Notes: generated by a model from the letters alone, not told the origin. A stretch of DNA of 64,000 nt from Pratylenchus scribneri (GCA_030063045.1 JAQSEB010000054.1:372001-436000); one strand, 5' to 3'; positions 50,077-62,899 are shown, counted from the first letter of the stretch. Program-made: numbers and translations.

Positions 50077-50819
50077 TTGAAAGAATGAACGGAAAACGGA
50101 TGGAGACGATGATTTAAACCCAAAGAAAATCTCCAAAAATGATGAATGTTCATTTAAAAAACATTTTCGCTTTTATTCCCAAATTATTAATTTATTATTG
50201 ATATTTGATATTATTTAATTATTGATTGAATCGATTTTATTTTATTCAAATTTTAGACTAAAACCTTCATTGGCTTATTTTGGAAAAATTAGTTTAAAAA
50301 ATCGATTCATTATTCTCTGAATTGTTTATTTAGGCACCAATTATTATTATTGATAGTCAATCGTCATCAACATTTTTTTATACCAAATAAATTTATTTTA
50401 AAAACAAAACAATATTTGTAATGATAATGTGTTAATTTGACTAGAAAAAATCTAAAAAAAAATATAGGTAAAAGATATGTGAGTGTAATAATTAAGGCTG
50501 GGATTTATATGCAAATTTGTGCTTTCCTTTTAATTTTTTTGGTAAAAATTAAATTAAAAATTGAAATAATGTTTATTTTAAGTTTTTTTTGACCTAAAAG
50601 CTGGCAATTTTAATTTTTTAGTGGTTTAAATTTGCAATTTTTGAAATTTTTTACAAAAAAAATTATATTTTAATGATTTTTTGGTGAAAAATTTGTATTT
50701 TTTTAGTGGTTTTTAATTATAAATTTATATTTTAATGGTTTTTGATGGAAAAATTTACATAATTTGACATTTTTTTTCATAAAAATCCCAGCCCTAATTT
50801 TAAAAAAAAACAATTCCAA
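50077..50819. other. Spacer between convergent YY1 and transporter genes
   Basis: 743 bp of very AT-rich sequence between the YY1 stop (50076) and the transporter stop (50820), which face each other. It contains several AATAAA-like polyadenylation words for both directions (for example ACCAAATAAATTTATT near 50380). I see no gene, repeat array or structured element. Confidence 0.5.
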
Positions 50820-53800
50820 TCAATGTTCATTTTCATTTTTGGCTTCTGTTTCTTCAGTTTTCACTAATTTTTGACCCGCTTCTGTCGTCATCAATTTGTC
50901 CTCCATTGCCGTTAGCCTATTCATTTGTACGGAATTTCGTGCATCGAAATTGTTGCTTTCGAGAATGGCCCAATGTTGGACGGATGCTGAATTGTGGGAA
51001 TTATTAGAAATATTTTAAATTTAATTTAAAATACCTGAACCAAAAAATTGAAATAGAAATCCTGTAGTAATCAGTATAGAAGCCATAATCCAAAAGGCAA
51101 GTTGCCATTCCTCTTTTGTTCCCTAAAATATTTTTATATGTAAAAATTTTGTAAAATTTTAATTTTGTATTTTTTTTTTAAATTCATTTCTTCGTTTTTT
51201 AATCACCCCAAAAATCCCAAAAGAACCGAAATTTTTGAGGAAAAATTTTTAAAAATTATTTTTCCTACTTTAATATTTTTTAAGCTCGTTTAAAATTTTT
51301 TTCTTTTGGGTTTTGGGTGTGTTAAATTTTTTCATTTTAATTAGAAAATATAAATTTCGTATAAATTTAATAAATTATATACAATATAAAAAGCTTTGTC
51401 CCTCAGTTTTTTGGGTAGAATAAGGTTCTGGAAGATAAATATAATTTAAAAAATTTTTCCTTATATTCCAAATATCAAAGCCTAGCCTAAAAATTATTTT
51501 TCCTGGAATTTTAGTTAGAATTTTTTTATTTTTCATAAATTTAATAAAAATAAATTCATTCATAAATTTACTTGAATAACAATTAGGCCAATCATATATG
51601 GCGAAGCAACCGAGGCAATTTGACCGAGAAGTCGGCTGAACGAGGCAATTGAAGAAGTGAACCGGGGAGCAATGCAAACAACGCTAACAAAAATATTTTA
51701 TTAAAATAAAATATTAAATTTCTAACCTTGTATTATAGCCTGGAATGAATCCGGAAGAAATGCCCACTGTGGTGACGGCAACGGCGATGGCCAAATTTGG
51801 GGTTGTGCAATCGCAGAATGAGAGGACAATAAAGCAGAGACCAGCTCCGATGCTTCCTAATTTAAATAATTAATTTAATTTATTTTTAATTCTTAATTTA
51901 AATAAATATTAATTTATTTAATTAATTCTTTAATTAAATAATTCCTAATTTATTTATTCTTTATTTAATCTTAATTTATTGGTCCTTTAATAAATTACCG
52001 CGTGGTGTAGTGGGTTGGGCTATAGGAAAAGTTTTTTAAGGTCTCGAGTTCAATTCCTTTGGGGTTCCAAACATTTTTACCAACATTCTAATAAGTACTT
52101 AATCCTAATTCTAATATCAGAATTTGCATTAAATCTTATTAATGTATTTTTTAATCCTTAAATAAAATAAATTAATTCTTTAATCATTAAATAAAATAAT
52201 TTATTTTTTAATCCATTAATTAATTAATTATTAATTTAATCTTAATTAATGGTTTAGGTTTGCCAATAAATTATTACATGGCCTAGTGGGTTGGGCTATT
52301 GGCAAAGTTTTTTCTGATCTCGAGTTCAATTCCCTTGGGTTCCAAACATTTTTATAAACATTCTAATAATGGCTTAATCCTAATTCTAACCTTATAATTT
52401 TCTTTAAACCTATTAATATTTTTTTAATCTTTAAATAAAATTAATTTATATATTTTTTTATTTAAATCTTAATTAAAAATTAATTTATTTATATTCTTTA
52501 ATTCTTAAATTAAAATAAAAATAATTTATTTAATTTTTAATTAAAATAAATATTAATTAAATTATTCTTTAATTCTTAAATTAAAATAAATATTAATTAA
52601 ATTTCTTTAATCCTCAATTAAAATAAACATTAATTAATTATTTAATTTTTAAATAAAATTAATTAATTTAATTTTTAATATTTAAATAAAATAAAAATTA
52701 ATTTAAATTTATTTAAAATTGTGTCCTTACCTATAAAATTAAACAGTTTGGTTACGGCAGTTGCACTCATAAATTCCCGGCGTTTGATCCAATCGGCCAA
52801 AGCAGCGAACAAAATTTTGGTGAACAATTGAATTACAAAAGGCAATGCCGACATTAACCCGTTCTAAAATTTATTTTTTGGATTTAAATTCATCAAAAAC
52901 TCACTGAAGTTAAATCCATACCCAGCACATTTTGATAATAAGTTGGCAAGTAGACTGTCAAAATATTAATTGAATATTATTTGGGAAATGTCCCTGTGCT
53001 TACCAACAATGCCAACATTCATAAAATTTTGACTGAAACTGCTCAACCCGGTTGACCAAACCACCAAAGAGCACAGGATATGACGCCATGGCACCTTTAA
53101 TTGACGGGCATATTTTTAAGAGAGGATATTTTTAGTGGTGAATTAACTAATTGAATTAATCTTAAAATAAAATCCATACCAAAAATCACTAAAGAAAAAA
53201 TTTTTCAAAAATTTTTTACTTCTATTAATAGCCAAGAGCCCATCCTCTAATGAAATCCCAAACCCATCCACAACTTAGGGGTACCGTACTTCTTGAGATA
53301 CTGTATTTGAAATTTTTTTTTATTGCATTTCTTAGTGCTATTTGGCTCTGTAAAAAGTAAAAACGCTATAATTTGTTCGAAAATGTCGATAGATAAGAGA
53401 GTTATTAGAACCTAAAGTTTGGCAATTTTTGGAGGTTCGGAAAATAGTAGCCCATTGGCCAATTAGAATAAAAATTATGTCCTCCTCTTTCCCTATGAAT
53501 CGATATTATCTAAGCCTTAATTTAAAATTTCATTTTCTCTCCTGCAGGGGTCCCAGGAAATTTGGTTTTATTGATTTCGAATACATCTCTCCAAAAAAAA
53601 ATAAAAACACACCTCTTTTGGGTTCACTCTGCGCAATCCACCGGCACCATGCTCATTTTGGATGAGCCTAAGTTCGTCCGGTGCAATTCGCTTCGATTGA
53701 GACGGATAATCCGTGACCAGGAACAGCCAAATACCGCAGAAAATGATGCCAACAATGCCTGTATGTGTGTGAATTTTTTGATAAATTATTTTTAGTTTTG

Positions 53801-56800
53801 TTCAGAATACTGTATTTGAAGCCGTATACCAATTTTTTAAATGTGGAGGTTCCCTTTTTGGGTCAAAAATTTTTTTTTGGCAAAATTACGACTAATTTTT
53901 TGGATTTCGGTCCATTTTGTCCATTAATTTTTTACCATAAATGTAAAAGGAGGAAGCCCAACCGCCCAACCAAGGGAACATGCACAATTCGGCGGTCAAA
54001 AACATTGCCATGATAACCGAAATTTGATTGCCGGTGGTCGAAATTGCAATGGCTAAATTAGGGGAAATTAATCAAATAATTGATAGAATTTTCACCTGTG
54101 CTCTTCTCTTCCAAAGGGAACCAATGGGCGATGAGAACATTCACGCAAGGAATCAGAATGCCCTAAAATGATTAGTAATTGAATTATTCCATTCAGAAGT
54201 TATTGGAATTTTTTCGCAATATTTCTGACTTCAACTAATTAATCCATAATCTCAAAAAAAGTTGACAGTGAGTTAAATAATTAAAAAAGATGGATAAAAA
54301 AATAAAAGAATAATTATAATTAATTATTTAATTATTAAGATATTCTTGAAAGAAATTGCATTTTATTCTGAAGTTTCTCTTTATTCTGATTTTCTGTGTT
54401 TTGCCTTAATTTTGATATGTAATTGTGTTTTTGCCTTATTCTGATTTTTTGTGTTTTTGCCCCATTCTGATTTTTTGTGTTTTTGCCTCATTCTGATTTT
54501 TTGTGTTTTTGCCCCATTCTGATTTTTTGTGTTTTTGCCTCATTCTGATTTTTTGTGTTTTTGCACCATTCTGATTTTTTGTGTTTTGCATTATTCTGAT
54601 TTATTTGTGTTTTTGCCTCATTCTGATTTTTTGTGTTTTGCATTATTCTGATTTATTTGTGTTTTTGCCCCGTTCTGATTTTTTGTGTTTTGCCTTATTC
54701 TGATTTTCGTGTGTGCCTCATTCTGATTTTTTGTGTTTTGCCTCATTCTGATTTTTTGTGTTTTGCCTCATTCCGATTTTCGTGTGTGCCTCATTCTGAT
54801 TTTTTGTGTTTTGCATTATTCTGATTTATTTGTGTTTTTGCCTCATTCTGATTTTTGTGTTTTGCCTCATTCTGATTTTTTATGTTTTTGCCTCATTCTG
54901 ATTTTTTGTGTTTTTGTCTCATTCTGATTTTTTGTGTTTTTGTCTCATTCTGATTTTTTGTGTTTTTGCCCCATTCTGATTTATTTGTGTTTTTGCCCCG
55001 TTCTGATTTTTTGTGTTTTGCCTCATTCCGATTTTCGTGTGTGCCTCATTCTGATTTTTTGTGTTTTGCCTCATTCTGATTTTTTGTGTTTTTGCCTCAT
55101 TCTGATTTTTGTGTTTTGCCTCATTCTGATTTTTTATGTTTTTGCCTCATTCTGATTTTTTGTGTTTTTGTCTCATTCTGATTTTTTGTGTTTTTGTCTC
55201 ATTCTGATTTTTTGTGTTTTTGCCTCATTCTGATTTTTTTGTGTTTTTGCCTCATTCTGATTTGTGTTTTTTCCTTATTATGAACATAATTATATTTTCA
55301 TCTGAAATTTTTTTTCTATTTCATTTCATAAAAATAAATCTTTTCGGATTACTGATATTCATCAGTTTTTCATTAAATTAAACCAATTCCCTTTTCTATC
55401 CATCTCTAAGTTTTTTTTTAAAAAAAAGAACAAAGAACATCAACCATTTCTATTTTGAAAATTATTTTGATAAGGAAAATTCTAGTCCCGAAATTATCAA
55501 CCCTCATTAGACCCACCTGTCCACAGCCCATCAAAAAACGCACAGCGGCCAAAGCATGGGGGCCAAATTGTCGAACGGTAATTGGACTCAGAATTGTGCC
55601 AATCACATTCAACAGCGCTCCGTAGAGGACAAGACTGGTTGGTCCCATCCAATCGCAAAGATAGGAGCCGGGCAAAATGATGATCAGTCCGCCCAAATAG
55701 AATGAAGTGAAAATGAGGGATTGTTCCTGTTTGGTGATCACCAAATCGCCGATTGCCTGCAAATTTACATTCCATTTCTTCGAGAATTTCCCTTTTCATT
55801 TATTATATTTTCATAATCCTGGAACAGCACAGGAAAATCTCAAGCCATTCTTTTGGCCATATCTCGAGAAGGAAACAACCAATTCAGAAGGCGATATGCC
55901 ATTGGAAAGCCCAAAATGTCCTCTAAAAAGTGGCCAATTCTAATTGTTTTTGAAATGTTAAAATTATTTGCAAAATAAGCGGCTTTTCCTAAACAACACA
56001 TATTTGGGTTTATTCCACTCAAAGACATATAACTTTTTCTAAAGCTTAGATTTTTAAAATTTAAAATGGTCAAATTATAGTTGACACTTTGGGCTTTCCA
56101 AAGGTATAACGCCTTCCAAAATTGGCAATTGGCTCGCTGGGATATGGGTCAAAAATGGGCCATCGATATTGAATTGACGGCATTGTTGAATGTCCCTGCC
56201 GATTTCTTTGGACATTTCCCCAAAATATAAATTTCTCTGTTATTTTAATGCCATAATCCACTCCCTTTTTAATGTAAATAATACGGAAATAGACATTCTC
56301 GTGAGTGGCTCATCAGCAGATTTAGCGTGTTTTTTTATGGCTCCTCTGCCCCATGCCAACCACAAATCCCCCCCCCCCCCCCCATATTATTCCCTTTCCT
56401 TTTCCATTTCTATTTTAAGAGCTCATCTTTTTTTGCGCATTCATCGAAATATTAAAAAAGTCTAACCGACTATTTGAAAAATTTTTGTCCACTTTCCATA
56501 ATTATAGAGAGTTTGGATGGTTTTGGTTTCTATGGTTTCAAAAATAAATTTAAAGTGAAAAAAAAATTGCTCACATAATTGCCATCGCCGGCGGATGTTT
56601 GTGGCGGTGGCTTTGCAATGAATTCGCCTCGACTCGAATTCCGGCATTCTGCGGGCACCGGAATGAACAACACTGTGGTGGTCGTTTGCGTTGAATTCCA
56701 CGGCTGATTTTGAATGCCATTGTCGAGCAGAGCCAATGCCGTTTTGTTGACCATGCAAACCATTGCCTGAATGAAAAAGGGAATAAAAATGAATAATTTA

Positions 56801-57734
56801 GTTATAAAATCATGGAATTTATCCAAAATTTTCTGGTGGCGAAAAATCGCCTGAGGCTATGTAACTTGCCCATAAAAATGTTTTGAGACTTTTAGTATTA
56901 AGTTTAGGTCTTGCCTTTAGTCAGGTCCGGTGCCAGGATTTTTTTTGGGGGAAGTCCATAGGGTTTTTGGTAGGGTCCCTCGCCACTTTTTTTTCCTATT
57001 TTTTCTACTTTTTTTCGAAATTACTTCTATTTTCCGGATTTTTCCCGATTTCGGGGGGGGGGGGGGGGGCCCCAGCAGGTTGCACCCCACTGGCGCCTGG
57101 CCTGCCCTTAGGTTCAAAATAGGGTTTAAAACTAAAAATGTTGATCCATCGCGAAAAGTTGTGGATAAATTCCATGATTTATTATTTATTCTCTCAATCT
57201 TAACTGACCATGTTTATATTGCTGCGCATCAATCTGTTAATTGAATAAAATATTATTCAAAATTAATCAATTTATCAGATTTTAGAGATTTTAGCTAGGA
57301 AAATGCCTTCTTTTTTGTACCATTTCCTGTGTGTTTTTTTGGATTTTAATTGAATAGTTTAAATTAGAGATGTGGGTAATTTAGGATATATTTCAGTAAT
57401 AATTGAAATAAAATAACCCAGGTTTTAAACCAAAAATATCGAAAAAGGATTAAATGGTTTAAATCGCTAATTTATCAGTCTAGAACTAAACTTAGAAAAA
57501 AAAAATCAAAATTGATTAAATTTTTAGTATCTTTTTTTCCAAATTTATATTATAAATAATATAAGTCAAAAGCCAAAACTAAAATGGAAACGAAATTCAA
57601 ATCCATTAAAAGCCTTATAAAATCAAACTTAAAACTTACCCCTCGATGGCCAAAGACAGGGCCAATGCAATTGCAATGCCCAGGCGAACACTGGAAAATG
57701 ACCACAGGGGCGGTGGTGGAGTCGGTGAACTCAT
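50820..57734 (-). CDS. SLC17-type major facilitator transporter
   Basis: Exons from ATG at 57734 (MSSPTPPPPLWSFSSVRLGI) to TGA at 50820 encode an MFS transporter. In order: ALALSLAIEG, then AMVCMVNKTALALLDNG (TM1 end), a luminal loop with NSTQ and NSSR glycosylation motifs, TKQEQSLIFTSFYLGGLIII, LCDWMGPTSLVLYGALLNVI, PHALAAVRFLMGCGQ, GILIPCVNVLIAHWFPLEEK, AIAISTTGNQISVIMAMFLT, GIVGIIFCGIWLFLVTDYPS, VPWRHILCSLVVWSTGLSSF, ALPFVIQLFTKILFAALADW, GLCFIVLSFCDCTTPNLAI and QLAFWIMASILITTGFLFQF. A hydrophilic, charged C-terminal tail ends KNENEH. The VNKT / loop / W-F-P-xEE-R/K signature is that of the SLC17 (vesicular glutamate, sialin and phosphate-type anion) group. The substrate cannot be set from the sequence. 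Introns are large, with a minisatellite (54.4-55.3 kb) and several repeats. Confidence 0.85.
51998..52070 (+). repeat. tRNA-like repeat, copy in a transporter intron
   Basis: GTGGTGTAGTGGGTTGGGCT (A-box-like), then after about 25 bp GGTCTCGAGTTCAATTCCTT (B-box-like), then GGTTCCAAAC. There is a near copy 280 bp away at 52276-52348. It lacks a consistent cloverleaf. Confidence 0.5.
52276..52348 (+). repeat. tRNA-like repeat, second copy
   Basis: GGCCTAGTGGGTTGGGCTAT and GATCTCGAGTTCAATTCCCT, then GGGTTCCAAAC, are closely related to the copy at 51998. The flanks TTAATCCTAATTCTAA are also similar, so a larger segment of about 280 bp was probably duplicated in tandem. Confidence 0.5.
54390..55275. 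repeat. Minisatellite, about 25-bp unit, in a transporter intron
   Basis: More than 30 units of TTCTGATTTTTTGTGTTTTT plus GCCTCA have variants (GCCCCA, GCATTA, TCGTGTGTGCCTCA). Higher-order repeats of several units are visible: a block near 54760-54900 recurs near 55020-55140. The open frames across it are repeat artefacts. It is bounded by transporter exons at about 54160 and 55500. Confidence 0.95.
55845..56140. repeat. Dispersed repeat, 'ATATGGCCAAAAGAAT' family, copy 3
   Basis: It starts ATTCTTTTGGCCATATCTCG and continues GAAGGAAACAACCAATTCAG and GGCGATATGCCATTGGAAAG. A diverged second half contains ACACTTTGGGCTTTCCAAAG. It matches 2125-2420 closely and lies in a transporter intron. Confidence 0.7.
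56922..57104. mobile_element. GC-rich hAT-like MITE, degenerate duplication
   Basis: The ends CAGGTCCGGTGCCAGG and GGCGCCTGGCCTG are imperfect inverted repeats. The flanking octamers CCTTTAGT and CCCTTAGG match at six of eight positions. The interior has a poly-G run of about 18 bp. The style matches the elements at 912-1184 and 17916-18285. It lies in the first transporter intron. Confidence 0.6.
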
Positions 57735-57924
57735 TTTCAACAACAATTTTTGTGAATTTTAAATGCCTTCAAAATTATATGCAATAAATGAACTATTTTC
57801 GCATTAATTTTGAACTATTTTTTGAATGGGAAATATTTAAAATGGCAAATAAATTATTGAAAATGGCGAATAGAATAAAACGGTTTATAATTGTTTATAA
57901 ATTTGTCCTAAACCCGTAAACCCT

Positions 57925-58100
57925 ATATCCATTCGATAGATTTCGACGAGATGCATCGTTTGGTTTTAACCAATTAGTTTTGAACCAAAAACCATGTAAG
58001 GTTTAAACGGTTTAATACCCTTTAATTTTTGGTCAAAACTCGATAAATATATACCAATCGATGCGTTTTGACGAGATCTATCGAATGGGTATATGGTTTG
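57925..58100. mobile_element. MITE family 2 copy without amplified units
   Basis: The ends TATCCATTCGATAGATTTCG and ATCTATCGAATGGGTATATG are inverted repeats, with GATGCATCG and CGATGCGTTTTGACGAG blocks inside and one GGTTTAAACGG unit. It lies upstream of the transporter start (57734). Confidence 0.75.
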
Positions 58101-58429
58101 GATGTCTAGGACAAACCACTAAACCGTTATAAGCTTTTCGCCATTTTCAATACTCTATTCGCCAAATTAAATGCCATCTTTTTTGAATCAATTTGCTTTT
58201 GGAATGGAATGAACTACATGTGATATTCTTCTTCTTCACTTTCTCCTGTGGAATGCCCATAAAAATTCTTCCCCATTTCCCTTTTAATGACCCAAATGGC
58301 CATAGGAAACCATATTTAGGCCACGCCCTTTCCTCCCCTTTTCCCTCATCAATGTGTTATTTTTGTCCTCCCAATTCATTTTAATATCAAAATGAGACCT
58401 TATTTTTACGTATTACGACACTTGCGGAC

Positions 58430-59600
58430 CAAATGGTCTGGCGCCGATGGTAGTAAAAACTGTTGTGACAATGTTTATGGCATATTATTAGGCATAAAAT
58501 TGGCTACAAAATGATATCAAAAGCACTGGCCAAAGTTGAATATTCACCGAGATATGGCCAAAAAACCGTTGATTTAATTAAAATCGTGTTTTTGACCGTT
58601 TTTTGGCCATAATTCGGTGAATACTTAACATTGGCCAATGCTTTTGATGTTATTTTGTAGCTAATTTTATGCTTAATAATATGCCATAAACAATGCCACA
58701 ATAGTTTTTACTCGTCCGAGGACAATTCCACAATAGATAAAGGACAGAAAAAATGTGGTCAATTCCACAAAAGTAAAAATGTGGTCAATTCCACAAAAGT
58801 AAAAATGTGGTCAATTCCACAAAAGTAAAAATGCTAATGTTAATTTTTTTGTGAAATTATTTGTTTGAGTTGGAAGAAAAAATTTGGATATAGGGGTTTT
58901 CTGATGTGAAGAATTCAAAAATGACATTAGTTTTTTGACCAGTTCATTGGGTGGTTTGTAAACGGGTTCAAAATGGCTAAAATGTAAATATTGTCAGAAT
59001 GAAGTGAAAATTGGGATTTATATGCTTTTGAATATGGAGAATTTAAAAATGGAATTAGTTTTATGACTAGCGCAAAAGTCGTTTAACAAACCGGTTTAAA
59101 AATGAAAAATTTCCCCAATTAACGTGAAAATTTAAATTTTTGGTTTTTCAATTATGAGGAACTCAAAAATAAAATGAAAAAATAATTTCAAAAAAAATTA
59201 AATACTAATAAGTGTAGAAAATAAAATTACAAATTCTCTTGCCAATTTGAAAAACAGAAATACCCTTAACTAGTAATAATAAAATTAATTTTATATGTAA
59301 ATGCCTAGCACGGCTATCACCGCACAAAAAAATAATAAACAGATCGTCATTTCTATATAAAATATTAGGTGACTGGCTCTATTCATTTGGTTGACAATGG
59401 CCAAACTATTATAATTTCCCATGAATTTATTCTTCACTTTTTAATTAATTATATTTTTTTAAATGATTAATATTTGTATTTTTGATAATCGGGCACTTTC
59501 TTTTACCACATTTTTACTTTTGTGGAATTGACCACATTTTTACTTTTGTGGAATTGACATAGCACCGTTTTTACTACCATCTGCACCGATCGTTTCGTCT
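58430..59600. mobile_element. Large foldback element with nested palindromes
   Basis: The ends CGATGGTAGTAAAAACTG (58447) and GTTTTTACTACCATCTGCAC (59566) are inverted repeats. A tandem AATGTGGTCAATTCCACAAA repeat at 58750-58830 is mirrored at 59505-59560. A separate palindrome at 58445-58720 contains GATATGGCCAAAAAACCG and its inverse TTTTTTGGCCATAATTCGGT. No transposase frame is visible, so it is probably a non-autonomous element with a second one nested in its left end. It lies between the transporter and PDHX genes. Confidence 0.65.
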
Positions 59601-60643
59601 GCAAATGTCGATAAGCCATTTTCCCCACATTAATGTGTGTTATTTTTGTCCTCAATTCCTTTTTTAATATCAAAAGGAGACCTCACTTATTTTTACATTA
59701 ATTAAGTGCATAATAATATGTATTTGTACTTTCCCTACAAAAATGAACAAAAAAACACACCTTTACGCATATATTTGCTGTGAATAACAAAATTGATTGG
59801 GTTGAATATGTGACTGGCCAATTTTTGATGATGTTCCATTTTTGGACGATCACATTTTTGGCACAGATTAAATTTAATTTTATGAAAAAATTTAATTAAA
59901 ATTAAATAAAATTTAAATGATGAATAATTTAATGCAAAAATTGGAAGAATATTCCATTTTGTTTGGTACAAAATAATATATTTAAAAACGAGAAAATTGG
60001 GAAAAATTAAATATTTATTCATTAAAAAACTAGCGAATAATTTAAACATATATAAAAGAATGGAAATGAACAAAAATTCCTACTTTTAAATTCATTCAAA
60101 TTTGAAATGAATTTTTTTTTCTGCAAACATTCTTTATCACTTATCAGAGGAGAAATTTGGCCAAAGGATCCGAATTCGTCGAATTGGCAAAATCTGCAAA
60201 AAAGGAAAAGAAATTATTTTATTATGAGGAAAAATGAGGTTATTAAAGGTGTGGGGGACAAATGGGTCAACCCAAAAATTCGTACACCCAAAATTTCTAT
60301 AGAAAAAATTAGGAAGGCCCCTTAGCTCTAGAAAAATTTGAAAAAATTTTCTAAATTTTTTTTCTGTAATTTTGTGTGAAATTTTAAATTCTTGTCAATT
60401 TGAATTTATTTTATTTTTGAATTATATCTCAAAAAATAATTATTTTAGGATTTAATGGTTATATTAAAATTAAAAAAAAATAAAATTTATAATAAAATAT
60501 TTTTTTTATGAGTTATATCTTAAAAATAATATTTTCGAAAATGATGGTAAATTAAAATGTAAAAAAATCGATAAAATAAATGGCAAAAAATTATTTACTA
60601 AAATTTTAAAAATATTCTAAATATTTATGAAAAATCTAATCCC
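59601..60643. other. AT-rich spacer downstream of PDHX
   Basis: About 1 kb of AT-rich sequence between the foldback element and the PDHX stop. There are short frames on both strands but none has coding character or splice support. I see no further feature. Confidence 0.4.
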
Positions 60644-62233
60644 CTAAAAATTAAACCAACCATTATTTTTCGTGTCAATTTCATTCTCCAATGTGGCCAA
60701 ATCCAATTGTTCCTCCTCCAAATCCAACGTTTCTTCATCCTCCACTCCGCCGCCCATCATAAACATTTCCATTCCGGCCAACAATCCATTGGGTTCGGCC
60801 AGCGAAAATTGCAAATTTTGAATGAATTTTATGGCATCCCCTTCTTGGATTGCCCGGGCATCAAAGCAAAGGGTCACTTGGAAATGGCCATCCGCTGCTG
60901 CTGCCGAATCCGCCGAAAGTCCGCCAACGGCCAAAATTGCTGCTTGCGGTGGATTGATAATTGCCGTGAAATTTGACACTGAACCGAACATTCCCAGATT
61001 GGAAATTCTGCAAAAAAATTTTTATTTACCGTAGAATGTATAAAAATACATAAAAATGGGAAAGAAAACCGAAAAAAATTATTTGCCTCTGAGCGGGTTC
61101 GAACCCGAGACCTAAATTTTTCAGACGTAAAAGTTAACCCACTAGACTAAAAATTCTTAGGGATTTTTGTATTCTAGAATATGTAAAAATGCATAGCATA
61201 AAGTGGGAAAAAACGGAAAAAATTGTTTGCTTGAGCGGATTCGAACCCGAGACCGAGACCTAATTTTTGTAAAACTAAAATGATAACCCACTCGACTAAA
61301 AATTTCGGAATTTTTTTCGCTTAATTGAAAACATACGTGAAAGTGCCGCCTTGGAATTCTTCAGGTCTCAGCTTTCCTTCCCTTGCCTTTCCGGCTAATT
61401 CGCGTAATTTCCTTGAAATTTGCTCCAAACTCATTCCATCCGCTCCAAACAAAATTGGCGTTATCAGCCCATTTGGGGTGGCCACCGCCACCGAAATGTC
61501 CACACGGGGAATTTGCTCCAATCGATCACCCTTCCATTGAACATTTATTTGGGGAAAATTCTTAAAAATTTTAAAAAATATTTAATTAATTTAAAATTAA
61601 AATAAATACCCGAAGAGTTTGTGCGCAAGCTTTGATGATAAAGTCATTCAAGGACAATTTCAAATCATAATTTTTTGAATATTTCTCCCTCAATTGTTGA
61701 ATTTTGCCGGATGAAATTGAAGCCGAAACATAAGCATGTGGAATATTAGTCTAAAAAATTAAATTAAAAAATTTAATATTTTTACCTTTGATTGGCTGAG
61801 TCTTTTGGCAATAACTTGGCGCATATTTGTTAGAGGAATGTCCACATATTTTTTGGGGTTTGTTGCTTTTGATTTAGGTAATTTTGCCATTGCCTGGTTT
61901 CCAGATATTTTCGATTCATTATTCAAATTCATTATTTGTTCTCTTTTTGCTGGAGTTAATTTGCCATTTTTGATGTGCCGCAATATATCACTATTTATTG
62001 ATTTTAATAGATAAAAGAAGCTTAAAAAATAATTCTATTTACCTTTTGAGAAGATTTTTCTTCGGGCCCGAATGATTCGGAATGGAATTGGCCTCGAGAT
62101 TATAGTGGAAAAGGAGCAATTTTGCAGCCGGACCAATTAGTGGCGTTTGGATTTGGGTTGATGTGGACATTGCCAATGCCTTGGCCATGGAAGATGATGG
62201 CAATTTGGTTGCAATTTTTGAATATAAAGCCAT
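60644..62233 (-). CDS. PDHX: PDHX / E3-binding-protein-like component of pyruvate dehydrogenase
   Basis: E3BP anchors dihydrolipoamide dehydrogenase to the mitochondrial pyruvate dehydrogenase core. The start MALYSKIATKLPSSSMAKAL at 62233 looks like a mitochondrial presequence. It leads straight into a peripheral-subunit-binding domain (GPAAKLLLFHYNLEANSIPN, HSGPKKNLLKRSDILRHIKN), then the E2-type acyltransferase domain: YVDIPLTNMRQVIAKRLSQS, KLSLNDFIIKACAQTLR, PRVDISVAVATPNGLITPIL, GKLRPEEFQGGTFT, ISNLGMFGSVSNFTAIINPP and QAAILAVGG. There is no lipoyl domain. The E2 catalytic DHRxxDG motif is replaced by FDARAIQEGD, so it should be catalytically inactive, as in E3BP. The last 50 residues are very acidic (EDEETLDLEEEQLDL). 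Two tRNA-like repeats lie in the last intron. Confidence 0.88.
61085..61150 (-). repeat. tRNA-like repeat, copy in PDHX intron
   Basis: On the minus strand, TTTTTAGTCTAGTGGGTTAA (A-box/D-arm-like) is followed by GGTCTCGGGTTCGAACCCGC (T-arm). The anticodon stem is poor. A second copy lies about 140 bp away. Confidence 0.55.
61228..61302 (-). repeat. tRNA-like repeat, second copy in PDHX intron
   Basis: On the minus strand, TTTTTAGTCGAGTGGGTTAT and later GGTCTCGGGTTCGAATCCGC are near identical to the copy at 61085-61150. It carries a short duplication (GACCGAGACC) next to the T-arm. Confidence 0.55.
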
Positions 62234-62899
62234 TTGGGGAACGTGTTTTTTATTTGATTTTGATTAAAAATTGAAAATCTTCAATTTTAAAAAATTGGTA
62301 AAATTCTTAAGGTTTCGATTTAAAATTTTTTTTTTTAATTTTTAGATTTAAAAATCTAAAGTTTCGATTCAATTAAAAAATTAGAAAATCCTAAAATGTC
62401 TCGGTTCGGTTCGGTATTCGGTTCGGTGTGGTGTTTGGTTTGGTTTGGTTTTGGTCTCGGTTTTGTTTAAGAAGACGAGAGATAATGAAATTGATGAGAG
62501 ACGGAAGAGAAAAAAACAAAAAAATAAATGACAATTTATCCAATATATTTTATTTATGGATTAATGGTACAGCGCAGCGAATTGGCCAATAAGCTTAATT
62601 CTTTTTACGTTTTACGGCATCAAAAATGGAAGTATCATTGTTAATTGATTGAAATTGGAAATCATTCGATAAAAAGTACAAAAACGAGTTTAATTTTACT
62701 ATTGGAAAAAAACATTTATCGTTAAAAATGGTAATGTATTTGGTGTAAGTTTCATTTCATCCACAAAAATTGATGAATAAGGAGAGATAAGAAAAAATAG
62801 GTATGGATCGATGGAGGTTGGTCTTTAGGTGGCGGAGTGTGACAAATATATTCCTTCTCATTTCCATGTGTATTTCATCCATCAATTGGCCACTTCAAT
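62234..62899. other. Spacer between globin-like gene and PDHX
   Basis: 666 bp upstream of PDHX and downstream of the globin-like gene. At 62400-62470 it has a short GGTTCGGTTCGG / GGTTTGGTTTGG-type tandem stretch. The rest is AT-rich with no recognisable feature. The PDHX promoter presumably lies here. Confidence 0.45.

Noticed and set aside
54633..55155. Plus-strand frames of the VLPHSDFLCF type
   Set aside because: Repeat translation of the 25-bp minisatellite in the transporter intron.
61085..61302. Functional tRNA genes
   Set aside because: T-arm and D-arm words are present but the anticodon arm and acceptor stem do not pair well; the sequences occur as repeated degenerate copies.
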